NCBI RefSeq assembly: GCF_008039565.1
Contig: NZ_VDUX01000002.1
Span: 496,001 to 560,000, forward strand
Direction: 5' to 3'
Source of the DNA: Aeromicrobium terrae
GTDB taxonomy: Bacteria; Actinomycetota; Actinomycetes; Propionibacteriales; Nocardioidaceae
DNA length: 64,000 nucleotides
Shown here: one piece after another, positions 50,520 through 57,946 of the stretch
Layout of the letters: every line of letters begins with the position of its first letter
Position numbering within the stretch: the stretch's first letter is position 1
Made by a program: the position numbers and the translations under genes
Notes under the pieces: model-generated
What the model was told of the DNA's origin: nothing
The model's input: the letters and a program-made list of their open reading frames with translations, nothing else
The model's database searches: none

Positions 50520-51226
50520 GCGGCGAGCGGCCAGCCGGTGGGATCGTCGACCGGTCGACCGGACGTGCGGGCGTAGGAGTTCCACTCGGCGACACGGTCG
50601 GCGAACCAGCGCCGCTGCTGCACCATCAGCTCGCCCAGCGCGAGCGACCCGACGTGCGGGTGGCGGGCGCCGAGCTCGACCGCCACGTCGCGCGCGGCCC
50701 GGGCGTCGCACATGGCGTCGTGGGCGGACTCGATGGGCACGCCGTAGTACGCGGCGACGTCGACGAGCCGGCGACGGCCCAGGCTGCCGCGAGCGATGCC
50801 CCAGTCGACGACGTACGGGTCGACGACCAGCAGCCGGGACCAGTCGGGCTCGCGCAGACCGTTGCGCCGGGCCTCGGCGCGCAGCATCGTCAGGTCGTAG
50901 GCGGCGTTGAAGACCACCAGGCCGACGCCGCGGTCGATGAGCGACTCGACCCACTCGAGGATCCCGGCGAGCACGCGGCTCGGCGTGGGCTCACCGGTGA
51001 GCATGGCAGCGGTGAGTCCGTGCACCTCGGCGGACGCCGGCGGGATGGGGACGCCCGCGTCGACCAGCCCGCTGACGGCGACCGGGCCGTCGATCAACGC
51101 GTAGCTGAGGATGCGGTCGGTGCGCGGGTCGACGCCCGTGGTCTCGAAGTCGAGCGACGCGAGCGGGAGCCGGTGCCACCCGTCGTGGGTGCCCCGCAGC
51201 GGTGGTGCTGCTGCATTCGTCTCCAT
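50516..51226 (-). CDS. DnaQ-type DEDDh 3'-5' exonuclease
   Basis: A 236-residue exonuclease: motif Exo I SLDFETTGVDP (Asp26, Glu28), Exo II VFNAAYDLTML and Exo III HDAMCDARAARDV (His, Asp). It may proofread DNA or trim RNA as a stand-alone epsilon-like subunit. The ATG at METNAAAPP follows a strong Shine-Dalgarno (AAGGAGG), which decides the start. Confidence 0.9.
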   Translation of the reverse strand: METNAAAPPLRGTHDGWHRLPLASLDFETTGVDPRTDRILSYALIDGPVAVSGLVDAGVPIPPASAEVHGLTAAMLTGEPTPSRVLAGILEWVESLIDRGVGLVVFNAAYDLTMLRAEARRNGLREPDWSRLLVVDPYVVDWGIARGSLGRRRLVDVAAYYGVPIESAHDAMCDARAARDVAVELGARHPHVGSLALGELMVQQRRWFADRVAEWNSYARTSGRPVDDPTGWPLAA

Positions 51227-51320
51227 CGCCGACCTCCTTGCGTGCAGGCTAGGCGTGACCACCGACACCCTCGCGTCGCGACACCCCTAACTGGTACATT
51301 TGTCCGACTTCGGAGGATCC

Positions 51321-52172
51321 ATGACCAAGACCAGCTTCGACGGGGCCGTCACCGTCATCACCGGCGCCGGCAGCGGCATCGGCCGCGCCACGGCGCTGCT
51401 CGCCGCGAGCAAGGGCGCGCGGCTCGTGCTCACGGACGTCGGCGAGGAGACGCTCAAGGAGACCGTGGTCCTCGTCGAGGCCGCGGGCGGCACGGTGATC
51501 CACTCCGCCGCGCTCGACGTCCGCGACGCCGACGCCGTCACCGACTTCGCCGCGCGTGCCCACGAGCTCGCCGGCGGGTCCACCGACATCGTCATGAACG
51601 TCGCCGGCATCTCCACCTGGGGCCGCATCCAGGACCTCACCGTCGAGCACTGGCGGCGCACCGTGGACGTCGACCTGATGGGTCCGATCCACGTCATGTC
51701 CGCGTTCGTGCCCGCGATGATCGACGCCCGGCGCGGCGGCCACGTCGTCAACGTCTCCTCCGCCGCGGGCCTCATCGGCCTGCCGCTGCACGCGCCGTAC
51801 AGCGCTGCGAAGTTCGGGCTGCGCGGCGTCAGCGAGGTGCTCCGCTTCGACCTCGAGCGGCACCGCATCAAGGTCTCCCTCGTCTGCCCGGGCGGCGTCG
51901 ACACCCCCCTCGTCGGCACGGTCGACATCGTCGGCGTCGACCGGGAGGACCCCAAGGTGCAGAAGGCCATCGCCGCCTTCAGCAAGCACGCGGTGACGCC
52001 GGAGAGCGCGGCCGCCTCGATCGTCAAGGGCGTCGAGAAGGGCCGCTACATGGTCTACACGTCGCAGGACATCCGCTTCGCCTACTGGGCGCAGCGGTAC
52101 GTGCCGTTCGGCTACAACGTCGCCATGCGAATCATGAACCGGCAGGCGCAGAAGGTGCTCGTACGTCGGTGA
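51321..52172 (+). CDS. Short-chain dehydrogenase/reductase
   Basis: A 283-residue classical SDR: cofactor motif TGAGSGIGRA, NVAGIS, catalytic Ser in NVSSAAG and YSAAK (Tyr, Lys). The long C-terminal tail with VYTSQDIRFAYWAQRYVPFGYNVAMRIMNRQ suggests membrane attachment. A good Shine-Dalgarno CGGAGG precedes the ATG, and TACATT just upstream may be its -10. The 3' end overlaps the convergent sucrase-ferredoxin gene by 41 bases. Confidence 0.88.
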   Translation: MTKTSFDGAVTVITGAGSGIGRATALLAASKGARLVLTDVGEETLKETVVLVEAAGGTVIHSAALDVRDADAVTDFAARAHELAGGSTDIVMNVAGISTWGRIQDLTVEHWRRTVDVDLMGPIHVMSAFVPAMIDARRGGHVVNVSSAAGLIGLPLHAPYSAAKFGLRGVSEVLRFDLERHRIKVSLVCPGGVDTPLVGTVDIVGVDREDPKVQKAIAAFSKHAVTPESAAASIVKGVEKGRYMVYTSQDIRFAYWAQRYVPFGYNVAMRIMNRQAQKVLVRR

Positions 52173-53037
52173 CGACGAACGAGCGCGCCGACGTGGCGTG
52201 CGGCGCCCGGCAGGTCAGCAGGGCGGCCGCGGCGTGCTGCGCCTCGACGTCGGCAACGACGGTCAGCGGCAGCGGGCCCGTGCAGCTGAGCTCGACGCGC
52301 CACCGTTCGTGACCCGCGCTCTGCACCACGGCTGACCGCACGTCCCGCGGGCCACCCGGGCCGAACCGCTCGTGCGCGGCGATGGCTGCAGCCTGCGCCA
52401 CCGGCGACAGCATGCTCGAGCCGCGCAGCTGCTCGGGGACGACCACGCCGCCGAGGTGCTGCTCGACGGTCGCCACGGAGTCGTCGCGCCCGAGGTTGCC
52501 GTAGTAGGTGCCGTCGGGCAGGACCACGACGTTGCCGGCGAACCGGTCACCACCGACGTGGCTGCACTCCCACACGGCGTCGGGCCAGCGCTCGGCGAGG
52601 GCGGCGGCCACCGGTCGGCCGCGCACGGCACAGCACGTGTCGTGGCGGCCGTGGGCGCAGACAAGGAGCACCGGGTCCGTCGAGCCGCCGGGCGGGTCGG
52701 CGATGACGTCGCAGGCGGCCAGCAGGTCCGCGTCCTGCTCCCACGTGCCCCAGCTGATGGTGCCGCCGACGACGTCGGCCACCGCCCAGGCGCGGCGGGG
52801 CTCGTGGTCCTGGCGGCCGGGGCGCCGTATGAGCAGGGTCCGCCCTCCGTGCCGTCGCGTCGCGGCGACCAGCTGGTCGATCACCTCCGGCTCGATGCCG
52901 GACGTGCCGACGGCATCGAACCCCCACGGTCCCGGGTGCTCGATCAGCAGGAAGCGCCGGACGTGCAGCGCGGTGCCGTTCATGACGTCACCGCGATGGC
53001 GGGCGGTGTCCGCGCACAGCGGACGAGGCTCGTTCAC
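52132..53037 (-). CDS. Sucrase/ferredoxin-like thioredoxin-fold Fe-S protein
   Basis: A 301-residue protein of the sucrase/ferredoxin-like family (PF06999): [22 protein letters not shown] and WECSHVGGDRFAGNVVVLPDGTYYGNL hold the Cys and His residues likely to ligate a 2Fe-2S cluster. Related proteins include Apd1. Its role is probably electron transfer or iron/copper redox. It starts at GTG. It follows the cupin_4 gene by four bases on the same strand. Confidence 0.84.
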   Translation of the reverse strand: MNEPRPLCADTARHRGDVMNGTALHVRRFLLIEHPGPWGFDAVGTSGIEPEVIDQLVAATRRHGGRTLLIRRPGRQDHEPRRAWAVADVVGGTISWGTWEQDADLLAACDVIADPPGGSTDPVLLVCAHGRHDTCCAVRGRPVAAALAERWPDAVWECSHVGGDRFAGNVVVLPDGTYYGNLGRDDSVATVEQHLGGVVVPEQLRGSSMLSPVAQAAAIAAHERFGPGGPRDVRSAVVQSAGHERWRVELSCTGPLPLTVVADVEAQHAAAALLTCRAPHATSARSFVVTDVRAPSAPAGS

Positions 53038-53041
53038 GCTC

Positions 53042-54067
53042 TCAGTCTGCGTCGGGAGCCTGCGACGCGCGCAGCTGCGCGACCGGCCCGACCGGCGCGG
53101 GCCGGGTGGCCGAGCGCCTCCGGTCGCCGAGCCGCCGGGCGATCTCGTCCGCCGGCACCGAGCGCACGGCGGCGGCGAGCCGCTCCCGGACGGTCTCGAC
53201 GTCGCCGACGATCGCGAACGGGTCGTCGACCTCGACGCCGGCGCCGAAGGAGGTACGGATCCCCGGGTCGCCGGCGAGCTCGTCGAGCGCCGCGTCGAGC
53301 AGCTCGCGGGCGAGGTGGTGGCGGGTCCAGGGGTGGATGCCCATCGTGAGGTGCGTGCTGACGTCGCCGAGAGCGGTGGCCGCGTGGATGAACCCGCGCG
53401 GCAGGTAGAGGCAGTCGCCGGGCTCGAGCACGGCGTCGATCACCGGAGGCTCCGCGGCGGCCTGCTCGACCGCGGCGCGGTGGGCGGTCCACGGCTGGTC
53501 GCGCAGCGGGGCGTCGACGACCGGCGCGTGGATGCGCCAGTGCTTCCGGCCGGAGACCTGCAGGACGAAGACGTCGTGGACGTCGTAGTGGTCGTCGAAC
53601 CCGCGCGACTGCGGCGGGGTGACGTACGCGTTGACCTGCAGAGGATGCGCGAGCTCGTGCGCCAGCTGCTGGGAGAAGTCGAGCACCGGGGACCAGGTGC
53701 GGTGCAGGGCCTGCAGCACGATCGTCGCGCCGCCGGCGAACAGCGCCGACAGCTTGGCGTCGTCCACCTGGTCGGCGATGCCGGCCCCGACGCCGCCGCC
53801 GGACGTGAACGCGTGGTTCGGCAGCGTGGTGCCGTCGCGGGCGACCCGGATGAACGGCGTGCGGAGGCCGCGGCGCGACACCAGCTCGTCGAGGGCCGAC
53901 TCCGAGAACAGGTCGGTGAACCCCTCGGGCAGCTCGCCGGCGCGGGTCAGCAGGGCCTCGCGGCTCCAGACGTCACGCCGAAAAGCGTCAGGGTCGGCGA
54001 CGAGCCGGCGCAGCGCGGAGTGCCCGGCCGTCTGGCCGGGCACCCGCGTCTGTGCAGCTGCGGTCAC
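53042..54067 (-). CDS. Cupin_4/JmjC-like 2-oxoglutarate oxygenase
   Basis: A 341-residue protein of the ROX/MINA type. HYDVHDVFVLQVSGRKHWRIH gives the metal-binding HxD (His160, Asp162) and GDCLYLPRGFIHAA the second His (about 228). C-terminal helices and a winged-helix-like tail fill the rest. Family members hydroxylate His or Arg in ribosomal or other proteins. It starts at GTG, overlapping the repeat-protein gene stop, so the two are translated together. A substrate in cis is plausible. Confidence 0.88.
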   Translation of the reverse strand: MTAAAQTRVPGQTAGHSALRRLVADPDAFRRDVWSREALLTRAGELPEGFTDLFSESALDELVSRRGLRTPFIRVARDGTTLPNHAFTSGGGVGAGIADQVDDAKLSALFAGGATIVLQALHRTWSPVLDFSQQLAHELAHPLQVNAYVTPPQSRGFDDHYDVHDVFVLQVSGRKHWRIHAPVVDAPLRDQPWTAHRAAVEQAAAEPPVIDAVLEPGDCLYLPRGFIHAATALGDVSTHLTMGIHPWTRHHLARELLDAALDELAGDPGIRTSFGAGVEVDDPFAIVGDVETVRERLAAAVRSVPADEIARRLGDRRRSATRPAPVGPVAQLRASQAPDAD

Positions 54068-54336
54068 TGGAGGCGTTCGTCCTCGGCGCCCCCGCCTTCA
54101 GCGCCACCGTCCGCGCCGCCGTCCTGGACGCCCGGCGTGCCCTCGGCACCGCCGTCCGCCGGACCCTCGGCGCCACCGTCGGCGCCACCGTCCTGCACTC
54201 CGGGCGTGCCCTCGGCACCGCCGTCCGCAGGTCCTTCGGCCCCGGTGTCGGCACCACCGTCGGCGCCGCCGTCCTGGACGCCCGGCGTGCCCTCGGCACC
54301 GCCGTCAGCAGGTCCTTCAGGTGTGGTCTCGCTCAT
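54064..54336 (-). CDS. Asp/Gly/Ala-rich repeat protein (BatC-like)
   Basis: A 90-residue protein with three near-identical 22-residue repeats (residues 8-29, 35-56 and 58-79) that start GPADGGAEGTPG and end VQDGGADGGA. It has no Cys, Lys or aromatic residues and only one Arg, so it is highly acidic and probably disordered. The DNA repeats show recent tandem duplication. The ATG follows the Shine-Dalgarno GGAGGAGG. It is translationally coupled to the cupin_4 oxygenase gene, which may modify it. Function is otherwise unknown. Confidence 0.82.
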   Translation of the reverse strand: MSETTPEGPADGGAEGTPGVQDGGADGGADTGAEGPADGGAEGTPGVQDGGADGGAEGPADGGAEGTPGVQDGGADGGAEGGGAEDERLQ

Positions 54337-54434
54337 GAGTCCTCCTCCGATCTCAGGGAACGACACGAGCACGTGCCGCCTTCCACGTCTAGCACCTCCA
54401 GGTCCCGGTGCAACTCGGTAGAGTTCGTCGCCTC

Positions 54435-55220
54435 ATGACCGATGACCTGTCGTCCGACTTCGCCGACGCTCCGGGCGTGGCCCTCGTGGTCGGCGGCAGC
54501 GGTGGCCTCGGGGCCGCCATCGCGGAGATGCTGGCCGCGCGCGGCAGCGACGTCGCCGTCACGTACCGCTCCAACGCGGCGGCCGCTCAGGCCGTCGCCA
54601 CCGCGGCGGAGAAGCACGGCGCCCGGGCCACCGCGCACGCGCTCGACGTGAGCTCGGCCGAGGCCGGCGCGGCCGTGGTCGCCGAGGTGGCCGAGACCCA
54701 CGGCGGTCTGCACACCCTCGTCTACGCCTCCGGCCCGCACGTGCCGATGGTCCACCTGTCCACGGTGTCGCCCGCCGACTTCGCCGACCAGCTCGCCCAG
54801 GACGCCGCCGGCTTCTTCAACGTCGCCCAGCCCGCGCTCCCCCACCTGCGGGAGACCGAGGGCTCGATCGTCGCCGTCACCACCGCCGCCACCGCGCGGT
54901 ACCCGGTCCGCGACGGCCTGTCGTCGGCGCCCAAGGGAGCGGTGGAGGCCGTCGTGCGCGCCTTCGCCGCCGAGGAGGGCCGGTTCGGCGTGCGCGTCAA
55001 CGCCGTCGGTCCGGGCATGCTCACCGACGGCATGGCCGCGCGGCTGATCGGGTCCGGCGAGCTCGACGACGACGCCCTCGCCATCACCCGCGGCAACATC
55101 CCGATGCGACGCTTCGGCAGCGCCGCCGACATCGCCGAGGCCGTCTGCTTCCTCGCCTCGAATCGGGCCGGGTTCATCAGCGGCCAGAAGCTGGACGTCG
55201 ACGGCGGCTACTCCGTCTGA
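54435..55220 (+). CDS. Atypical SDR lacking the catalytic Tyr
   Basis: A 261-residue SDR fold with the cofactor motif VVGGSGGLGAAIA and an NAVGPGML segment, ending FISGQKLDVDGGYSV. In place of YxxxK it has SSAPK, so the catalytic Tyr is replaced by Ser; the Ser-region motif is VTTAATARYP. Actinobacterial homologues I recall share the SSAPK form, so this may be an enoyl-reductase-like or non-catalytic clade. The ATG at MTDDLSSDF is preferred. Confidence 0.82.
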   Translation: MTDDLSSDFADAPGVALVVGGSGGLGAAIAEMLAARGSDVAVTYRSNAAAAQAVATAAEKHGARATAHALDVSSAEAGAAVVAEVAETHGGLHTLVYASGPHVPMVHLSTVSPADFADQLAQDAAGFFNVAQPALPHLRETEGSIVAVTTAATARYPVRDGLSSAPKGAVEAVVRAFAAEEGRFGVRVNAVGPGMLTDGMAARLIGSGELDDDALAITRGNIPMRRFGSAADIAEAVCFLASNRAGFISGQKLDVDGGYSV

Positions 55221-55239
55221 TCGTCCCGGCGCTCTCGTG

Positions 55240-55316
55240 GTCTCGATACGACGGACGCCTTCAGCGTGACGCACTCGACCTGGCGAGACGCTCGCGCGCT
55301 AAGCGCGCTCGGTCTC
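55240..55316. repeat. REP-like hairpin element
   Basis: GTCTCG (55240) and CGAGAC (55284) are an inverted pair. A tight palindrome GCGCGCT-A-AGCGCGC (55294-55308) follows, flanked by GAGAC/GTCTC. The TCTCGATACG word and its companion are common in actinobacterial intergenic repeats. It sits between two convergent genes, includes the first bases of the membrane-protein stop, and could terminate both. Confidence 0.62.
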
Positions 55317-55887
55317 ACTCATCCCTCTCGCTGAGCTTGCCGCGGAGGTTCTTCACCTCGCGACGCTGGTGCGACAGCCGCATGCTCATGGCGACCACCA
55401 CCACGGCGATCACGGCGGCGGAGACCGCGCCGATCGCCGTCGCGACCCGGAAGCCGGGGGCGTCGACGTCCATGATCCGCTCGCCGGCGTGGGCCGCCTT
55501 GCTGTTGCCCGCCACGACGGAGAGCGTCAGCCAGTTGGGCGTCGCGAGCAGGACCGCGACGATCGCGACGATGCCGCGCCACTCCCAATTGAAGAACCGC
55601 CGTCGCACCTGGGCGAGCACGATCAGCGGGACGAACGTGAAGACGAACCCGTAGAACAGGCCCCAGAGCGTGCCGGCCGTGAGGTGCCCGTTGACCTGGT
55701 CGGCCACGCGCTGCGACCACCAGCGCGGGAAGAACGCCGCCGCCACGAGGTACGCCACGTACGCGAGGGCCGCGACCACGAGGATCAGCACGCCGCGGCG
55801 CACCCACCGGCCGGCGTTGACGTCGTTCGGCGTGTAGCGGCGCTCGCCCGCCGTGGTCCCTGGTGAGGCGTCCCCGTCGTCGCTCAT
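55315..55887 (-). CDS. Polytopic membrane protein of unknown function
   Basis: A 190-residue protein with an acidic N-terminus (MSDDGDASPGTTAGERRYTPNDVN), about four hydrophobic helices (about 34-52, 72-90, 100-118 and 148-168) and a charged C-terminal tail that may form a coiled coil (RLSHQRREVKNLRGKLSERDE). No motif is recognised. Confidence 0.75.
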   Translation of the reverse strand: MSDDGDASPGTTAGERRYTPNDVNAGRWVRRGVLILVVAALAYVAYLVAAAFFPRWWSQRVADQVNGHLTAGTLWGLFYGFVFTFVPLIVLAQVRRRFFNWEWRGIVAIVAVLLATPNWLTLSVVAGNSKAAHAGERIMDVDAPGFRVATAIGAVSAAVIAVVVVAMSMRLSHQRREVKNLRGKLSERDE

Positions 55888-55912
55888 GCCGTCATCATGG
55901 CACCGAAGCGCG

Positions 55913-57052
55913 CTACTTGGCGGCCAGCAGCTTCCACTCCGTGCGCGTCACGATCCCGGTCTCCGCCAGGCCGTGCTTCCGCTGGAACGCCTTCACGGTG
56001 CGCTCGGTGAGGTCGGCGAAGTAGCCGGTGCGGGCCTTGGAGTTCATCAGCAGCGCGGTCTGCAGGAACAGCACCTTGGGACCGGTGGACAACGGGCCGA
56101 TCGGCGAGTCGGCGTAGTGCTCCAGTCCGTACCGCGCGGCTGACCCGTCGCCACCCGCGTAGCCGGCGGCCCGGTTGTACGTGATGGACGACGGGACGAG
56201 CGACGACCACGTGGGCAGGTCGATCGAGCTCGTCACCGGGAGGTCGTACTTCTTCTGGTACGCGATCACGGCGGTGCGGGTCGCGCTGTCGAACACGCCC
56301 GACTTGGTGATCCCGAGGGCGCCCTGCGCGGTCTTCATCGACGACGCCTTCGAGCCGAGCTCGACGATGCCGTACGAGCTCTTCTTCACCGGGTACCACG
56401 GCGCATAGCAGGGCTTGGTGTTCGGCGACGTCCGCATGACGGCCGGCTGGTCGATGAACCGGGCACACGGGCCGTACTCGGTCGGCATGACCTTGCCCTG
56501 CCAGAACGACGTGTTGGCGTGCGCGCCGTTCCAGCTGAACGAGATGTGGATGTGGTCGGCGTGGCCGGAGCTCGCGCGCCAGCCGTCCTTCGCGCGGTAG
56601 GCGCCCCAGATCTTGCCGTTGTAGATGACGTACATGATCCCGAGGCGGCGGGCCCACTTCCCGCTGTCCTGCGTCAGCCAGGCGAGGAAGTCGGCGGCGG
56701 CGGCCTTCTGCTTGGTGTTGGAGACGGCCACCATCCAGTCCCAGGCGCGGCCGTCGGCGTGCTCCGACGTCCCTTCGCTGCACGAGCGGGCGGTGTTGCC
56801 CGAGCCGCCGATGCCGTAGGTGGCGAGCACCAGCTCTCGGAGCTTCGCGACGCCGGTCGGCGTGCCGGGCTGGCAGGCGATCTGCGGGATGTAGGCCGGC
56901 ACCGGGTCGAGCGACGTCGGCAGCGTCACCGGCGGCGTCAGCCCTTTGGGCGACGACGGGAACGGGACGGGCGTGGTGGTGGCGGCGCCGGCCTGCACCG
57001 GCAGCACGGCGGCTGACAGCAGGACGGCGAGCGCGGCGGCGATCTTGCGCAT
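55913..57052 (-). CDS. Secreted peptidoglycan-binding protein with M15-like domain
   Basis: A 379-residue secreted protein: signal peptide MRKIAAALAVLLSAAVLPVQAGA; an N-terminal catalytic-type domain with SEHADGRAWDWMV and SSGHADHIHISF (His/Asp pattern like M15/VanY-type peptidases); and two peptidoglycan-binding repeats near residues 230-300 and 315-375 (VFDSATRTAVIAYQKKY; ADLTERTVKAFQRKHGLAETGIVTRTEW). It likely trims or remodels wall peptides. The ATG at MRKIAAAL is chosen over a longer frame. A perfect hairpin lies in its 5' leader. Confidence 0.84.
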   Translation of the reverse strand: MRKIAAALAVLLSAAVLPVQAGAATTTPVPFPSSPKGLTPPVTLPTSLDPVPAYIPQIACQPGTPTGVAKLRELVLATYGIGGSGNTARSCSEGTSEHADGRAWDWMVAVSNTKQKAAAADFLAWLTQDSGKWARRLGIMYVIYNGKIWGAYRAKDGWRASSGHADHIHISFSWNGAHANTSFWQGKVMPTEYGPCARFIDQPAVMRTSPNTKPCYAPWYPVKKSSYGIVELGSKASSMKTAQGALGITKSGVFDSATRTAVIAYQKKYDLPVTSSIDLPTWSSLVPSSITYNRAAGYAGGDGSAARYGLEHYADSPIGPLSTGPKVLFLQTALLMNSKARTGYFADLTERTVKAFQRKHGLAETGIVTRTEWKLLAAK

Positions 57053-57065
57053 GACGGAACTCCCT

Positions 57066-57094
57066 CGTCTGCCCGCTTCCCCGTCGGGCAGACG
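57066..57094 (-). promoter_or_regulatory. 5'-leader hairpin of the peptidoglycan-protein gene
   Basis: CGTCTGCCCG and CGGGCAGACG form a perfect 10-base stem with a nine-base loop, 14 bases upstream of the ATG. A GAGGGAG ribosome-binding site lies between hairpin and ATG, so it does not cover the site. It might stabilise the mRNA or be part of a regulatory leader. Confidence 0.5.
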
Positions 57095-57138
57095 ACCATC
57101 ATGCGTCACATCCGTATCACGCGTCCCACGATTGCACC

Positions 57139-57144
57139 GATAAT
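57139..57144 (+). promoter_or_regulatory. Likely -10 of xthA (leaderless)
   Basis: GATAAT ends eight bases before the xthA GTG; no Shine-Dalgarno lies between. Confidence 0.4.
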
Positions 57145-57152
57145 CTCAGGGC

Positions 57153-57944
57153 GTGCGCATCGCCACCTGGAACATCAACTCCGTCCGAAGCCGCATCGAC
57201 CGGGTCCTCGCGTTCCTGGAGCGCACCGAGGTCGACGTGCTGACGCTGCAGGAGACCAAGTGCCGGGACGACCAGTTCCCCGCGCTCGAGCTGAGCGCGA
57301 TGGGCTACGAGGTCGCGCACTTCGGGCTCGACCAGTGGAACGGCGTCGCCGTGCTGTCCCGCGTCGGGCTCGACGACATCACCACCTCGTTCGCCGCCGA
57401 CCAGCCGCGCTTCGGCGAGCCGGAGGTGCTGGAGGCGCGCTCGATCGGCGCCACCTGCGACGGCGTCCGGGTCTGGAGCCTCTACGTGCCCAACGGCCGC
57501 GAGCTCGGGCACCCGCACTACGACTACAAGCTGCGGTGGCTCGAGAGCCTGCGCGACGCCGCCAGCGGCTGGCTCGCCGACGACGCGCAGGCCCAGGTCG
57601 TCCTCACCGGCGACTGGAACATCGCGCCCGAGGACGACGACGTCTGGGACATGGCGGTCTTCGCGAACAGCACCCACGTCTCCGAGCCTGAGCGGGCGGC
57701 GTTCCGGGCCATCGTCGACGCCGGCTACGCGGACGTCGTCCGCCCGCACACCCCGGGTCCCGGCGTCTACACGTACTGGGACTACAAGCAGCTCAGCTTC
57801 CCGAAGCGACGCGGCATGCGCATCGACTTCCTGCTCGCCTCCCCCGCCCTCGCGGCGCGGGTCACGTCCGGGTGGATCGAGCGCGAGGAGCGCAAGGGCA
57901 AGGGCCCCAGCGACCACGCGCCCGTCGTCATCGAGATCGTGTAG
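57153..57944 (+). CDS. xthA: Exodeoxyribonuclease III
   Basis: A 263-residue enzyme with all ExoIII motifs: TWNINSVRSR, LQETKC (catalytic Glu), VPNGRELG, LTGDWNIAP, RRGMRIDFLLAS and SDHAPVVIE (catalytic Asp-His). It is an AP endonuclease and 3'-5' exonuclease of base-excision repair. The start is GTG. The next gene begins two bases after its stop. Confidence 0.94.
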   Translation: MRIATWNINSVRSRIDRVLAFLERTEVDVLTLQETKCRDDQFPALELSAMGYEVAHFGLDQWNGVAVLSRVGLDDITTSFAADQPRFGEPEVLEARSIGATCDGVRVWSLYVPNGRELGHPHYDYKLRWLESLRDAASGWLADDAQAQVVLTGDWNIAPEDDDVWDMAVFANSTHVSEPERAAFRAIVDAGYADVVRPHTPGPGVYTYWDYKQLSFPKRRGMRIDFLLASPALAARVTSGWIEREERKGKGPSDHAPVVIEIV

Positions 57945-57946
57945 CC

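Noticed and set aside
57066..57094. Known riboswitch such as ydaO.
   Set aside because: Only one short hairpin is seen and none of the conserved core bases could be found.
57872..57946. Upstream extension of the asparagine-synthase-like gene into xthA.
   Set aside because: The extension is Arg/Gly-rich and lies inside the xthA catalytic region; the GTG two bases after the xthA stop fits normal operon spacing.
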